From Thermaceae bacterium (GTDB taxonomy: Bacteria; Deinococcota; Deinococci; Deinococcales; Marinithermaceae): a DNA stretch of 44,009 nt. Shown here piece after piece: positions 1-10,514 of this stretch. The stretch lies in assembly GCA_015488545.1 (NCBI GenBank), contig WFNN01000193.1, forward strand, positions 1 to 44,009, written 5' to 3'. Each line of letters starts with the position of its first letter. Position 1 is the stretch's first letter. The notes beneath the pieces are model-generated. The model did no database searches. It worked only from the letters and a program-made list of their open reading frames with translations, and was not told the origin of the DNA. Made by a program: the position numbers and the translations under genes.

Positions 1-1
1 G

Positions 2-1003
2 TACGTGATCGGCCAGGAGGCGGCCAAGAAGGTCCTATCGGTGGCGGTCTACAACCACTACAAGCGGCTTCGCCACGCCGAGACCGGCGGGGACGTGGAG
101 ATCCAGAAGTCCAATATCCTGCTTATCGGGCCCACCGGGACCGGCAAGACCCTACTCGCCGAGACCCTGGCTCGGTTCCTCGACGTCCCCTTCGCGATCG
201 CCGACGCCACCACCCTGACCGAGGCCGGGTACGTCGGCGAGGACGTCGAAAACGTGGTTCTGAGGCTCCTCCAGGCCGCCGGGATGGACGTCGCAGCCGC
301 CGAGCGAGGGATCATCTACATCGACGAGATTGACAAGATTGCCCGCAAGTCGGAGGGCCCCTCGATCACCCGCGATGTCTCCGGCGAGGGGGTGCAGCAG
401 GCCCTGCTTAAGATCATCGAGGGCACCCTGGCTCAGGTGCCCCCCCAGGGCGGGCGCAAGCATCCCCACCAGGAGCTGATCGCGGTGGACACCCGGAACA
501 TCCTCTTCATTCTGGGCGGCGCCTTCGAGGGGTTGGAAGCGATCGTCAAGGCCCGGGTGGACGAAAACCCCATCGGGTTCGCCGCCGAGAGCCGCCGGAA
601 GGGGCGGGCCGAGGTCATCCCCGAGGATCTGGTGAAGTTCGGGTTGATCCCCGAGTTCGTGGGCCGGGTGCCGGTGATCGTCGAGCTCGAGGCCCTCGAC
701 GAGGACGCCCTGGTCCGTATCCTCACCGAACCCAAGAACGCCCTGGTGAAGCAGTACCAGGCCCTCTTCGCCATGGAGGGGGTGGAGCTCAGCTTTACCC
801 CGGCCGCCCTCCGGGCCATCGCCCGGCGGGCCCGCGAGCGGGGGACCGGCGCCCGCGGCCTCCGGGCGGTGATCGAGCGGGGGATGTACGAGCTCATGTA
901 CGCGCTCCCCGGGCGCCGAGTCGAGCGGATTGTTTTCGACGCCCGCCACCTCGACGACCCCCTCGCGGCCCTGGCCGAGGCCGAGCTCCGGCAGGCGAGC
1001 TAG
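2..1003 (+). CDS. clpX: ATP-dependent Clp protease ATPase subunit ClpX, 5'-truncated by window edge
   Basis: AAA+ unfoldase that feeds substrates to the ClpP peptidase. The frame is open from base 2, and the first residues match the region around residue 75 of typical ClpX, so the N-terminal zinc-binding domain lies outside the window. Counting from the Val/Met codon at base 5, the visible motifs are Walker A GPTGTGKT (42-49), pore loop GYVG (75-78), Walker B IIYIDEID (103-110), the RKH pore motif (151-153), the ClpP-docking tripeptide IGF (190-192) and the sensor-2 region GTGARGLR near residue 278. The IGF loop separates ClpX from HslU and other AAA+ proteins, so the identity is secure. lon follows after 10 bp; adjacent clpX and lon are a common bacterial arrangement and suggest co-transcription. 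Confidence 0.97.
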   Translation, partial: YVIGQEAAKKVLSVAVYNHYKRLRHAETGGDVEIQKSNILLIGPTGTGKTLLAETLARFLDVPFAIADATTLTEAGYVGEDVENVVLRLLQAAGMDVAAAERGIIYIDEIDKIARKSEGPSITRDVSGEGVQQALLKIIEGTLAQVPPQGGRKHPHQELIAVDTRNILFILGGAFEGLEAIVKARVDENPIGFAAESRRKGRAEVIPEDLVKFGLIPEFVGRVPVIVELEALDEDALVRILTEPKNALVKQYQALFAMEGVELSFTPAALRAIARRARERGTGARGLRAVIERGMYELMYALPGRRVERIVFDARHLDDPLAALAEAELRQAS

Positions 1004-1013
1004 GTATTAAGCG

Positions 1014-3395
1014 ATGCGGCTCTTTACGCGTGAACACCGGCGGCCGCTCCTGCCACTGCGGAACTTGGTGCTCTTCCCCGCCGCCCAGGCCTGGGTGGAC
1101 GTGGGGCGGCCCGGTTCCAAGGCGGCGGTGGAGGTCGCCCTGGCTCGGGATAAGCGGCTGTTCTTGGCCACCCAGCGGGATCCGGCCACCAACCAGCCTG
1201 GGCTCGCCGATTTCTACCCGGTGGGCGTGGTGGCCGAGATTCGACGGGTGAGCCGGCTTTCCGACGGCACCCTCCGAATCCTGGTCGAGGGGATTGAGCG
1301 GGGCGAGCTTAAGGGGCTGGAGGAGGGGGAGTTTCCCGAGGCCCGCTACCGCCCGATCCCCGAGCCCCCGTCGGCCGACCCCGAACTGGTGCGGGCCCTT
1401 ATGGAGCGGGTGCGGTCGGCCTTCGACCGCTACGTCGCCGGTCACAAGGGCCTGCGGCTGGACCGCCACCAGCTCGAGGAGGTCCAAAAGGAGGCCGACC
1501 CCTCCCGGCTCGCCGACCGGGTGGCCCACCACGCCACCTGGTCCACCGAGGAGAAGGCCGAGGTCCTTGCCCGGGTGGCGGCGGAGGAGCGGCTGGAGTG
1601 GGTTCTCGGTCTGCTGGAGCGCGACCTCGAGCGGTTCGAGCTGGATCGCCGGATCGCCGCCCGGGTGAAGGAGCAGATGGACCAAAACCAGCGGGAATAC
1701 TACCTCCGCGAGCAGATGCGGGCGATCCAGAAGGAGCTTGGGGGCGAGGACCACGTCTCCGAGGTCGAGGAGCTGAAGGAGCGGATCGAAAAGAAGGGCT
1801 TTCCCGAGGAGGTCAAGAAGAAGGCCCTTCATGAACTCGGCCGCTACCAGCGGATGCAGCCGGGCAGCCCCGAGGCGGGGGTCATCCGCACCTACCTCGA
1901 CTGGCTTTTGGACCTGCCTTGGAGCGAGAAAAGCCAGGACACGCTGGACCTTGAACGCACCCGGGCCCAGCTCGATGCCGACCACTACGCGCTCGCCGAC
2001 GTGAAGGAGCGGATTCTTGAGTTCCTGGCGGTGCAGAAGCTGGCTGGTGAGGAGGGGGCCAAGGGGCCGATTCTCTGCCTGGTGGGCCCCCCGGGGGTGG
2101 GCAAGACCTCCCTGGGGCGTTCGGTGGCCGAAAGTATGAACCGGCGCTTCGTGCGGGTGAGCCTCGGCGGCGTTCGCGACGAGGCCGAAATCCGCGGCCA
2201 CCGGCGCACCTACGTGGGGGCGTTGCCCGGGAAGATCATCCAGGGAATGAAGAAGGCGGGTACCGTCAACCCGGTGTTCCTGCTCGACGAGGTCGACAAG
2301 CTGGGCGCCGACTGGCGGGGGGATCCGGCCTCCGCCTTGCTGGAGGTGCTCGATCCCGAACAAAACAAGGCCTTTCAGGACCACTACCTTGAGGTCCCCT
2401 ACGATCTTTCCCGGGTTTTCTTCATCGCCACCGCCAACACCACCGCCAGTATTCCCCGGCCCCTTCTGGACCGGATGGAGGTGGTCGAGATCCCCGGTTA
2501 CACCCCGCTGGAGAAGTTGGAGATCGCCCGCCGCCACCTCTGGCCCAAGGTTGCCCGCCGCGCCGGGGTGGCGGACAAGGTGAGGGTGAGCGACGAGGCG
2601 ATCGCCCGGATCATCGAGGAGTACACCGAGGAAGCCGGGGTACGCAACCTCGAGCGCGAGTTGGCCAAGGTGGCCCGGCGCATGGCCAAGGCCTACCTCG
2701 AGGCCCCCTGGGAGGGGGTCCGGGAGGTGGCCGCGGGGGACCTCGAGAAGCTTCTGGGGGTTCCCAGGTACCGCCGGGACCGCCGGGAGAAGGCGCCCCT
2801 GGTGGGGGCCGCCCAGGGCCTAGCCTGGACCCCGGTGGGCGGGGCGCTTCTCGTCGTCGAGGTGCTGGCCGTTCCCGGTAAGGGGAAGCTTAGCCTTACC
2901 GGTAGCCTCGGCGAGGTGATGAAGGAATCGGCCCAGGCTGCCCTCAGCTACCTCCGGGCCCACGCCGAGCGCTACCACCTGCCCGAGGGCTTTCACGAGC
3001 GCTGGGACCTGCACGTTCACGTTCCCGAGGGGGCGGTGAAAAAGGACGGCCCCTCCGCCGGGGTGACCATCGCCACCGCCATCGCAAGCGCCCTTTCCGG
3101 TCGCCCGGTTCGGGCGGACCTGGCGATGACCGGGGAGATTACCCTTCGCGGCCGGGTGCTGGCGGTGGGGGGCATTAAGGAGAAGCTAATCGCGGCCTAT
3201 AACGCCGGGGTGACCGAGGTTCTCCTGCCCCGGGAAAACGCCAAGGACCTGGCCGAGGTCCCGTCCGAGGTCCGGGAGGGGCTCCGCCTTACCCTGGTCG
3301 ACCGGGTCGAGGAGGTGTTGGAGGCCGCCCTTCTGCCCGCGCCCCCGCCCGCCGAACCGGAGTCCGACCGGCCCGCCGGGTGGGCCGGGGCCTAG
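1014..3395 (+). CDS. lon: ATP-dependent Lon protease (LonA type)
   Basis: Cytoplasmic ATP-dependent serine protease of 793 residues (E. coli Lon has 784). The order is an N-terminal LON substrate-binding domain opening with [12 protein letters not shown], a coiled-coil region near 190-270, an AAA+ module with Walker A GPPGVGKT near 357-364 and Walker [10 protein letters not shown], then the protease domain. The catalytic Ser is residue 681 (KKDGPSAG) and the catalytic Lys is residue 722 (GGIKEKL), close to Ser679/Lys722 of E. coli. No membrane segments separate the AAA+ halves, so it is LonA rather than LonB. The ATG lies 10 bp after the clpX stop with little Shine-Dalgarno sequence. The stop codon shares bases with the stop of the convergent oxidoreductase gene. 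Confidence 0.97.
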   Translation: MRLFTREHRRPLLPLRNLVLFPAAQAWVDVGRPGSKAAVEVALARDKRLFLATQRDPATNQPGLADFYPVGVVAEIRRVSRLSDGTLRILVEGIERGELKGLEEGEFPEARYRPIPEPPSADPELVRALMERVRSAFDRYVAGHKGLRLDRHQLEEVQKEADPSRLADRVAHHATWSTEEKAEVLARVAAEERLEWVLGLLERDLERFELDRRIAARVKEQMDQNQREYYLREQMRAIQKELGGEDHVSEVEELKERIEKKGFPEEVKKKALHELGRYQRMQPGSPEAGVIRTYLDWLLDLPWSEKSQDTLDLERTRAQLDADHYALADVKERILEFLAVQKLAGEEGAKGPILCLVGPPGVGKTSLGRSVAESMNRRFVRVSLGGVRDEAEIRGHRRTYVGALPGKIIQGMKKAGTVNPVFLLDEVDKLGADWRGDPASALLEVLDPEQNKAFQDHYLEVPYDLSRVFFIATANTTASIPRPLLDRMEVVEIPGYTPLEKLEIARRHLWPKVARRAGVADKVRVSDEAIARIIEEYTEEAGVRNLERELAKVARRMAKAYLEAPWEGVREVAAGDLEKLLGVPRYRRDRREKAPLVGAAQGLAWTPVGGALLVVEVLAVPGKGKLSLTGSLGEVMKESAQAALSYLRAHAERYHLPEGFHERWDLHVHVPEGAVKKDGPSAGVTIATAIASALSGRPVRADLAMTGEITLRGRVLAVGGIKEKLIAAYNAGVTEVLLPRENAKDLAEVPSEVREGLRLTLVDRVEEVLEAALLPAPPPAEPESDRPAGWAGA

Positions 3396-4231
3396 AGGCG
3401 GGCGAGCAGTCGCCGGCCCCAAAGCGGCGCGAGCAGGAACCCGGTGGACCCGAAGCCCGAAAACAGCAGGCCCCCGGGCAGTTCGGCAAGCGGTTCCGGC
3501 CGCCGGAAGCGTACCCCCGACCACGCGCCAAGCACGGTCGGGGGCCGGCCCAAAAGGCGCGCGGCCCGCTCCCGGAGCTCGCTGAGCTCCCCGGCGGTGA
3601 GGGTGGGTTCGGCGTAGCGCTCCAGGGGGCGGTAGGTGCCCCCGATCACTCCGCCGGCGTGAAAGACCCCTTGGATCCGGCCATCCCCGGGCTCGGCCAC
3701 CCGTAGCAGGCTTCCGGCGGTAAGGCTTCCCCCGGGCAGGACCCCGGCGCCCTCGGCGCCGCCCGCCCATATCACCGGGCCGGGGAGGAAGCGGCCGTCC
3801 TCCAGCCAGATCCCCTCGCGTTCCAGGAAGACGACCCGCGCCCGTTCCCGGGTTATCCCGGAAAGGAGACCAGCCAGGAGACGGCGGGGACGGAGCCAGA
3901 AAGCCGTGGGCAGGAACAGGGCGTTTTTCTCCCAGCGATGGGGGAGACCGCTTTCCAAAAGCCCCACCTGCCAGCGCGGCACCGCGGCTTCCTCCACCAG
4001 GTGCACCAAGCCGTAGGCCAGGGGGACGAAACGGCGGTAGAGCCGGGTGGCGGCCTCGAGGGCTTCCGCGGCCTCCGGCACCGGCTTGCCCCGCTTGGCC
4101 CGCACCGGGTTCACGATGGCCGCCGGTGCGTGGCTGGCCCCGGCCCCGCGGGCCACCACCCGTACCCGGTAGCCGGCCTCGAAAAGGAGCCGGGCGGCCA
4201 CCGCCCCGGCGATGCCCGCTCCGACCACCAC
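3392..4231 (-). CDS. FAD-dependent oxidoreductase, DAO (glycine/D-amino-acid oxidase-like) family
   Basis: The N-terminus carries the dinucleotide-binding signature [14 protein letters not shown] followed by an acidic/basic beta-2 end, then a [10 protein letters not shown] segment typical of DAO-family flavoproteins. The C-terminal [15 protein letters not shown] segment resembles the second FAD contact of this family. I chose GTG at 4231 (279 aa): a GGAGG lies 10 nt upstream and the protein then begins at the FAD motif. A longer reading to 4384 is possible but would overlap the upstream gene by about 90 bp with low-complexity residues. The substrate is unknown. It resembles uncharacterised DAO-like proteins, and more distantly the oxidase domain of MnmC. 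It is the third gene of the miaB operon, which makes a tRNA-related role conceivable but unproven. Confidence 0.75.
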   Translation of the reverse strand: MVVGAGIAGAVAARLLFEAGYRVRVVARGAGASHAPAAIVNPVRAKRGKPVPEAAEALEAATRLYRRFVPLAYGLVHLVEEAAVPRWQVGLLESGLPHRWEKNALFLPTAFWLRPRRLLAGLLSGITRERARVVFLEREGIWLEDGRFLPGPVIWAGGAEGAGVLPGGSLTAGSLLRVAEPGDGRIQGVFHAGGVIGGTYRPLERYAEPTLTAGELSELRERAARLLGRPPTVLGAWSGVRFRRPEPLAELPGGLLFSGFGSTGFLLAPLWGRRLLARL

Positions 4232-4295
4232 AAAGTCGTACCCTCCGGGCCTGGCCCGCGCCGGCGCAGGCCAGGCTTGGGTGCCGGCCCCGCCC

Positions 4296-4631
4296 TCAGA
4301 ACCGGTAGCGGCCGCCTTCCCGGCGGGCCAGGCCCCTGGCCTCGAGGCCATCCAGCACCTCCTTGGCAGTGGTCCTGGGCACACCCGCGGCCCGGGCCAG
4401 CTCGTCCGGGGTGACCGCCCCTCGCCGGAAGGCGAGACGCATGGCCAGCCGTTCGAGCGCCCAGGGGGCCGGACCCCGGGCTTCCAGCCAGAGGGCCCAG
4501 CGGTGGGTCAGGACGGCCAGGATGAGTCCCGCAGCCAGCGCCGGCGGGATGGAGAGCAGGGTAAACCACACCAGGGTGAATCCGAGGGCAAAGCCGGCCA
4601 GCGCCAGGACCCAGCGAAGTACCCCGGGCAT
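4296..4631 (-). CDS. small membrane protein with C-terminal winged-helix domain
   Basis: This 111-residue protein has two predicted hydrophobic segments (about residues 5-22 and 25-46), a short linker, and a soluble tail of about 45 residues that reads as a winged helix. The tail runs RRGAVTPDELARAAGVP (helix-turn-helix), then TTAKEVLDGLEARGLARREGGRYRF (recognition helix and wing). The arrangement suggests a membrane-tethered DNA-binding or protein-interaction domain; the function is unknown. It starts 4 bp after the miaB stop, with a TAGGAG sequence overlapping that stop, so it is almost certainly co-transcribed with miaB. The oxidoreductase gene follows downstream. Confidence 0.75.
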   Translation of the reverse strand: MPGVLRWVLALAGFALGFTLVWFTLLSIPPALAAGLILAVLTHRWALWLEARGPAPWALERLAMRLAFRRGAVTPDELARAAGVPRTTAKEVLDGLEARGLARREGGRYRF

Positions 4632-4635
4632 GCTC

Positions 4636-5961
<1,326 letters not shown>

Positions 5962-5971
5962 CAGCCTCCGC

Positions 5972-5980
5972 ATTTTAGCA
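5972..5980 (-). promoter_or_regulatory. extended -10 promoter of miaB
   Basis: The minus strand reads TGC-TAAAAT, a TGn-TAnnnT extended -10. The distance to the ATG at 5961 is 10 nt, so the transcript would be almost leaderless. The same ten bases TGCTAAAATG recur at 43067-43058. No convincing -35 is visible, as expected for extended -10 promoters. Confidence 0.5.
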
Positions 5981-5999
5981 CCGCCGGGGTCATTTGTCC

Positions 6000-6012
6000 T
6001 ATAATCTGGGGG
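6000..6012 (+). promoter_or_regulatory. leaderless promoter of the response regulator gene
   Basis: A perfect TATAAT box occupies 6000-6005 and the ATG begins at 6013. With usual initiation about 7 nt after the -10, transcription would start at or next to the ATG. No good -35 is visible. Confidence 0.6.
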
Positions 6013-6663
6013 ATGATCCGCATCCTGATCGCCGACGACCATGCCCTGTTCCGGGAGGGGCTTAAGAGCCTTCTCGAGGCCGAGCCCGACTTCCGGGTTA
6101 TCGGGGAGGCGGCGAGCGGGCGGGAGGCCCTGAGGGCCGCGCTGGAGACCCAGCCCGACGTGATCCTGATGGATATTCAGATGCCCGGTCTCGATGGGGT
6201 GGGCGCCACTAAGGAGATCCTCAAGGAAAACCCTGACGCCAAGGTGGTGATGCTCACCATGTACCGGCAGGACGCTTACGTCTTCGAGGCGGTTAAGGCC
6301 GGGGCCAGGGGTTACCTGCTTAAGGACGCCAGCGCCGACGAGCTCATCGACGCCATCCGGAGGGTGTACGCCGGGGAGGTGCTGCTCGACGCGGAGCTGG
6401 CCGAGCAGATTATTCAGGACTTCCGCGCCAAGGCCTCGGAGATCCCGACCGCCAGCCGGGCCGACCTCACCGACCGGGAGATCCAGATCCTCCGCCTGCT
6501 GGCCCAGGGGGCGACCAACCAGGAGATTGCTGACGATCTGGGCATCTCGGAGAAAACGGTGCGCAACCGGCTTTCCGAGATCTTCGCCAAGCTCCACCTG
6601 AACAACCGAACCCAGGCCGCCCTGTACGCGATCCGGGAAGGCCTTGCCGAATTCGAGGACTAG
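6013..6663 (+). CDS. NarL/FixJ-family response regulator
   Basis: Two-component transcription factor of 216 residues. The receiver domain (1-120) has the acidic pocket Asp8/Asp9 (IADDH), phospho-acceptor Asp54 (ILMDIQMPG), the conserved Thr (LTMY) and Lys (YLLKDAS). A LuxR-type helix-turn-helix fills about 150-210 ([15 protein letters not shown]...[18 protein letters not shown]). The open frame extends far upstream, but homology starts at [10 protein letters not shown], immediately after a TATAAT box. No histidine kinase lies in the window, so it is an orphan here. Its stop is directly followed by the GTG of the metallopeptidase gene, suggesting one transcript. Confidence 0.95.
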   Translation: MIRILIADDHALFREGLKSLLEAEPDFRVIGEAASGREALRAALETQPDVILMDIQMPGLDGVGATKEILKENPDAKVVMLTMYRQDAYVFEAVKAGARGYLLKDASADELIDAIRRVYAGEVLLDAELAEQIIQDFRAKASEIPTASRADLTDREIQILRLLAQGATNQEIADDLGISEKTVRNRLSEIFAKLHLNNRTQAALYAIREGLAEFED

Positions 6664-7656
6664 GTGGACCCCCGCGCCCTGCTCTTTGCCTTCGCGCCGC
6701 TCGCCAGCGAGGAAGACCGGCGCGCCTTCCTGCTCGCCCGGCTAGCCGAGCGGGGGTTGGCGCCCCGGGTGGACGACGCCGGTAACGTGCTCGCCGGCGA
6801 GGGGCCGGTTTGGCTTTTGGCCCACTACGATACCGTGCTCCCCCCGACCCCCATCCGCGAGCAAAACGGGCGCTGGTACGCCCCTGCGGTGGGGGATAAC
6901 TCCAGTGGGGTGGCGGTTACCCTGGCGCTAGCGGGTACCCCCGGGGTTGGGGTGGCTTTCACCGTGGGCGAGGAAGGGCTCGGAAATTTGAAGGGGGCCC
7001 GGGCCTTCTTCGCAGCCCATCGCCCCCGCTGGGCGGTGGCGGTGGACGGCTACCTGGGGACCCTGGTCCCCTGGGCGGTGGGTTCGGTGCGGTTGGAGGC
7101 GCGCTTCCTTGGTCCGGGCGGGCACGCTTGGGGCGACCGCGGGCGCCCCAGCGCCAGCCACGCGCTGGGGTTGGCCCTGGCCGAACTCTACGCGCTCGCC
7201 CGGCCCCCGGACACCAGCCTGAACGCCGGGCGGGTTTGGGGGGGTGGTGCGATTAACGCCATCCCGGCCGAGGCCGGGCTCTGGCTCGATCTCCGCGCCC
7301 GGGACCCTGGCGCCCTTAAGCGCCTCTACCAGGAAGTCCGGGCGGTTCTCGCCGACGCCGCCGCCCAGGCCGGGGTTGAGGTTCGCCTGCACCGCTTGGG
7401 CGAACGCCCGGCGGGGGCGACTGCCCCGGAAAACCTGCTCGCAGCGGCCCAGGAAGCGGTTCAGGCGGTGGGGCTCTCGCCCGAGGTGCGGGCCGCTTCC
7501 ACCGACGCCGCCGCCGCCGTCGAGGCGGGGGTCCCGGCGATCGCGGTGGGGGCTTACCGCGGGGGCGGCGCCCACACCCCCGACGAGTGGGTTGAACCCG
7601 ACTCCTTGCTCACCGGTCTTGCCCTCCTAAAGGCGCTGCTGGCTCGGCTACCATAA
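6664..7656 (+). CDS. M20-like zinc metallopeptidase / amidohydrolase
   Basis: A 330-residue protein starting at GTG immediately after the response-regulator stop. Probable zinc ligands and catalytic residues are in the order of M20/M28 co-catalytic hydrolases: His54 and Asp56 (LLAHYDTV), Asp78 (AVGDNSSG), Glu103/Glu104 (VGEEGLG), Asp128 (AVDGYLG) and His304 ([10 protein letters not shown]). A lid/dimerisation segment with [17 protein letters not shown] lies near 156-175. Relatives remove acyl groups or short peptides from amino acids (ArgE, DapE, PepT, LysK). The sequence does not resolve the substrate, and I see no feature that makes it LysK. It is likely cytoplasmic, with no signal peptide. 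Confidence 0.8.
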   Translation: MDPRALLFAFAPLASEEDRRAFLLARLAERGLAPRVDDAGNVLAGEGPVWLLAHYDTVLPPTPIREQNGRWYAPAVGDNSSGVAVTLALAGTPGVGVAFTVGEEGLGNLKGARAFFAAHRPRWAVAVDGYLGTLVPWAVGSVRLEARFLGPGGHAWGDRGRPSASHALGLALAELYALARPPDTSLNAGRVWGGGAINAIPAEAGLWLDLRARDPGALKRLYQEVRAVLADAAAQAGVEVRLHRLGERPAGATAPENLLAAAQEAVQAVGLSPEVRAASTDAAAAVEAGVPAIAVGAYRGGGAHTPDEWVEPDSLLTGLALLKALLARLP

Positions 7657-7660
7657 GGAC
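7649..7660 (+). promoter_or_regulatory. possible leaderless promoter before the 93-residue gene
   Basis: TACCAT at 7649-7654 is followed by 6 nt and the GTG at 7661. It fits the TAnnnT-N6-8-start pattern seen elsewhere in the window but is only a weak match to TATAAT. The gene could equally be read from the upstream transcript. Confidence 0.3.
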
Positions 7661-7942
7661 GTGAGCCGCTTGCTCTCCGAAGGCGTCTACTACCTCTTTG
7701 TCGAAGGGCCCGAGGGGCCCGAGTACGCGAGCGTCCTCTTGGAGGACGGCCGTTACCTCTACGCCTTTTCCAGCGAGAAAGCCGCTCGCAGGGTGGCCGA
7801 GCGCCTGGCGGCTGAGGTCGGCTACTTCCCCACCCCGGCTGACCTCTTTGCCGGCTTGCCGCCCGATACCCGGGGATTTTTGCTCGACTACGACCCCGAG
7901 GCCGGCGAGGGCTACCGCATCCTCCGGGAGGAACTCGGGTGA
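7661..7942 (+). CDS. hypothetical protein, 93 aa
   Basis: A small acidic soluble protein starting at GTG, 4 bp after the peptidase stop. It has no signal peptide or membrane segment. The first half alternates beta-like segments (GVYYLFVEG, YASVLLEDGRYLYAF) with a helix (SEKAARRVAERLAAE), reminiscent of the N-terminal part of SseB-like proteins, but the match is too weak to name. Its TGA overlaps the GTG of the next gene by 4 bp, so the two are probably translationally coupled. GC-rich third positions support a real gene. Confidence 0.65.
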   Translation: MSRLLSEGVYYLFVEGPEGPEYASVLLEDGRYLYAFSSEKAARRVAERLAAEVGYFPTPADLFAGLPPDTRGFLLDYDPEAGEGYRILREELG

Positions 7943-8781
7943 GGGTCGGGGTCCTGGATACCTGGCTGCCCCGCCGCTACCTCCCCTTCTGGGAGGCCTA
8001 CCTCACCGAGCTCGGGGCCCGGGTCGTCCGCCCCGAGGGACCGTTTCAAGAAGCCCTGAAAGCGCCGGCGCCGGACTGGGCCCCGCCTTCGCTCCGGGCC
8101 GTGCTGGGCCGAATCGACGAGCTTGCCTCCCGGGTGGACCGCGTTCTTCTTCCCGACGCCCAGCTCGGGATCGACGCCGAACGCGGGGGCGGCCAGTGCC
8201 CGTGGGTGCGCGACCTCGCCGCAACGGTGCGGGAGCTGCGCCCCACCGCCCCGCGGTTTTGGGTGGTTCCCGCCGAGCCCACCGAGGCGGCCCTTGGCCT
8301 AGCAGCTACTATCGGGGCCGAGATCGCCGAAACGCCCCGTCGGGTAACGCTGGCCCTGGAGCGGACCCGGCACCTCCTGGCTCCCCCGGGGCCGTTCGCC
8401 CTGCCGGGGGCAGCCGCAGAACCCGCTGTGGGGCTGGCCGCGCCCCCCTATCTGCTCGAGGAACCCCGCCTTTACCGCCCTCTCCTGGAGGTCCTCGCGC
8501 CCTTCGGCGTGGGGGTGGCTGACCGGCCGCCCGCCCTTTTGCGGGAGGAGGGCCGCCGGATGGGAACCCGCGCGGTTCTTCCCACCGACCTCGAGTGGGC
8601 GGGGGCGGCCCACTACCTGGCTCGCCGCCGGGGGGTGCGAGCGGTCGTTCTCCTGCTCGAGGATTGCCCCGGCCTTTGGCGGGTGGCCCGGTGGATCCAG
8701 GGGGCGTTGCCGGCCCGTTCGCTCTTGGTGCCCGTTGGTACCCCACCGGAGGACCTGCGCCGGGCGCTGGAGGCGGGGTAG
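7939..8781 (+). CDS. DUF2229 / HgdB-like protein (2-hydroxyacyl-CoA dehydratase-related)
   Basis: A 280-residue protein whose opening (GVLDTWLPRRYLPFWEAYLTELGARVV) follows the pattern of the DUF2229 domain (GIPRxLxxYExxPFWxxFFxxLGxxVV), found in proteins related to the activator and D-component of 2-hydroxyacyl-CoA dehydratases. LLPDAQLGIDAERGGGQCPWV corresponds to the conserved Cys-Pro segment (Cys87). A second Cys, 243, is in LLLEDCPGLW. Dehydratase relatives bind a [4Fe-4S] cluster through three cysteines, so this shorter protein may not, or may do so in partnership. The activator ATPase domain is absent. GTG at 7939 overlaps the preceding stop. The function is unknown and the family call rests on pattern recognition. 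Confidence 0.55.
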   Translation: MRVGVLDTWLPRRYLPFWEAYLTELGARVVRPEGPFQEALKAPAPDWAPPSLRAVLGRIDELASRVDRVLLPDAQLGIDAERGGGQCPWVRDLAATVRELRPTAPRFWVVPAEPTEAALGLAATIGAEIAETPRRVTLALERTRHLLAPPGPFALPGAAAEPAVGLAAPPYLLEEPRLYRPLLEVLAPFGVGVADRPPALLREEGRRMGTRAVLPTDLEWAGAAHYLARRRGVRAVVLLLEDCPGLWRVARWIQGALPARSLLVPVGTPPEDLRRALEAG

Positions 8782-8792
8782 AGTAGGGGCTG
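8779..8792 (+). promoter_or_regulatory. possible leaderless promoter of the ABC exporter genes
   Basis: TAGAGT at 8779-8784 overlaps the stop codon of the preceding gene and is followed by 8 nt and the GTG at 8793. There is no Shine-Dalgarno sequence before that GTG, which favours leaderless initiation. Confidence 0.35.
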
Positions 8793-10514
8793 GTGGAGAC
8801 CGACCGGTCAGTCATCCACTACATCCGGCCTTACGCTTGGAAGTACGCGCTCGGGCTTTTGCTCGGTCTTCTCTCTCTGCTTGGTTCGGTCCTCGCCCCC
8901 TTCTTCCTGCGCCGGGCGATCGACACCGTCCAGGCCGGGCAACCCTTCCTCGTCTACGTGCTCGCGCTGCTGCTGGTGACCGCGCTGGCCGCCCTCTTCT
9001 CCTGGGGCCAGCGCTGGTTGGCGATCGTGGCCAGCCGGCAGGTGGAGGCCGACCTGAGGCGGGACCTCTTCGACCACCTCCTTAGGCTTGACCACGGCTA
9101 TTACCACGAAAAACCGGTCGGCGACCTCATGAACCGCCTCAACACCGACCTGCAGGCGGTGCGCGACATGCTGGGACCGGGGGTCAACATGGGGTTTAGG
9201 GTCAGCATCTTTATCGTGCTGGCCTTCGCCGCCATGTTCTGGGTCAACCCCGGTCTCGCCGCCTGGGTAGCGCTCGCAGCGGCGCCCGCGCTGCTGGTGG
9301 CCCGGGTTTTCATCGCCCTCGAGGAACGGCGCTGGCGGGCCGCCCAGGAGGTCTACGATCGGATCGCCGCCCGGGCCGAGGAGGTTCTAGCCGGCATCCG
9401 GGTGATCAAGGGGTTTGCCCTAGAGGACCGCGAGCGGACCCGGTTTACCGAGCTGAACCAGGAATACATCCGGCGGAATCTCGCGCTGGCCATGGCCGAA
9501 GGACCGATGCAGGGGGCGATGAGCCTTTTGATGGGGCTTGCGGTGCTGGTTCTTCTGGCTAAGGGCGGCAGCGAGGTGATCGCCGGGCGCATGACCCTCG
9601 GGGAGTTCGTTCAGTTCAACGCCTACCTGGCGCTTTTGACCTGGCCGGTGTTGGGGGTGGGCTGGGTGCTTGAGCTTTTCCAGCGCGGTCGAACCTCGTA
9701 CCGCCGTTTGCTCGAGCTCTTCGAGGCCCGCCCCAGGATCGCCGATGGGCCCGACACCGATTTCTCTATCACCGCGGTTGGCGGCGAGGTGGCCTTTGAG
9801 GAGGTGGGGCTTCGCCTGGGGGAACGCGAGGTTTTGAAGGCCATCACCTTGCGGCTTCGACCGGGGATGACCCTGGGGATCACCGGACGTACCGGCAGCG
9901 GCAAGACCCTGCTGGCCCGTCTGGTTCCCCGGATCCTAGATCCCACCGAGGGGAGGGTCCGCGTTGGCGGGGTGGAGGTCCGGAGGATTCCGCTCGCCGT
10001 CCTTCGGGGGGCGGTGGGGGTGGCCCCGCAGGAACCCTTTCTCTTTTCGGAGACGATTTTTGAGAACATCGCCTTCGGGATGGAACGGCCCGACCGTGCC
10101 AAGGTGGTTTGGGCCGCCAAGCTGGCGGGGATTCACGAAGAAATCGAGCGTTTTCCCGAGGGGTACGAAACCGTGCTCGGCGAGCGGGGGGTCACCTTGT
10201 CGGGGGGGCAGCGGCAGCGGCTGGCGCTGGCCCGGGCGTTGGCCAAGGAACCCGAGGTCCTGATTCTCGACGACGCCCTTTCGGCGGTGGATGCCGAGAC
10301 CGAGCACCGGATCCTCGAGGGCCTGCGGGGGGTCCTGGGAAGGCAGACCACCCTCCTGATCAGCCACCGGGTTACCGCCCTGCGCCACGCCGATTGGATC
10401 GTGGTCTTGGACCAGGGGAGGATCGTCGAGGAGGGCACCCACGAGGAGCTTCTGGCCCGGGGCGGGGCCTACGCCGAGATCGAGCGCCTGCAGCGTTTGG
10501 AGGAGGAGTTATGA
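8793..10514 (+). CDS. heterodimeric ABC exporter subunit, TmrB-like (Asp in place of catalytic Glu)
   Basis: ABC half-transporter of 573 residues: six-helix type I exporter membrane domain (about 1-310) followed by a nucleotide-binding domain. Walker A GRTGSGKT is near 365-372, the signature LSGGQRQR (near 470) is canonical, and the switch His (LLISHR) is present. Walker B reads LILDDALS, so Asp494 replaces the catalytic Glu. In Thermus thermophilus TmrAB the TmrB subunit likewise has Asp at this place (D500) and contributes the good signature to the one active site. The gene overlaps the partner gene by 4 bp (ATGA). The likely role is export of lipids, peptides or drugs, with the substrate not deducible. 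Confidence 0.92.
   Translation: METDRSVIHYIRPYAWKYALGLLLGLLSLLGSVLAPFFLRRAIDTVQAGQPFLVYVLALLLVTALAALFSWGQRWLAIVASRQVEADLRRDLFDHLLRLDHGYYHEKPVGDLMNRLNTDLQAVRDMLGPGVNMGFRVSIFIVLAFAAMFWVNPGLAAWVALAAAPALLVARVFIALEERRWRAAQEVYDRIAARAEEVLAGIRVIKGFALEDRERTRFTELNQEYIRRNLALAMAEGPMQGAMSLLMGLAVLVLLAKGGSEVIAGRMTLGEFVQFNAYLALLTWPVLGVGWVLELFQRGRTSYRRLLELFEARPRIADGPDTDFSITAVGGEVAFEEVGLRLGEREVLKAITLRLRPGMTLGITGRTGSGKTLLARLVPRILDPTEGRVRVGGVEVRRIPLAVLRGAVGVAPQEPFLFSETIFENIAFGMERPDRAKVVWAAKLAGIHEEIERFPEGYETVLGERGVTLSGGQRQRLALARALAKEPEVLILDDALSAVDAETEHRILEGLRGVLGRQTTLLISHRVTALRHADWIVVLDQGRIVEEGTHEELLARGGAYAEIERLQRLEEEL

Noticed and set aside
894-2537. A 547-codon open frame antisense to lon
   Set aside because: It is a shadow of lon in GC-rich DNA; its translation is low-complexity Gly/Leu/Pro/His-rich with no motifs, while the plus strand encodes an intact Lon.
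5962-6597. Upstream extension of the miaB frame to 6597
   Set aside because: It runs antisense through the response regulator; homology to MiaB begins at 5961 and a promoter lies between.
6664-7656. Assignment of the metallopeptidase as LysK of the lysine pathway
   Set aside because: Attractive because homoisocitrate dehydrogenase is present, but the motifs are generic to M20-like enzymes and no LysW-linked genes are adjacent.
10109-10510. Upstream extension of the second ABC subunit frame
   Set aside because: It lies inside the first subunit's nucleotide-binding domain in another frame; the ATG at 10511 in an ATGA overlap is the evident start.
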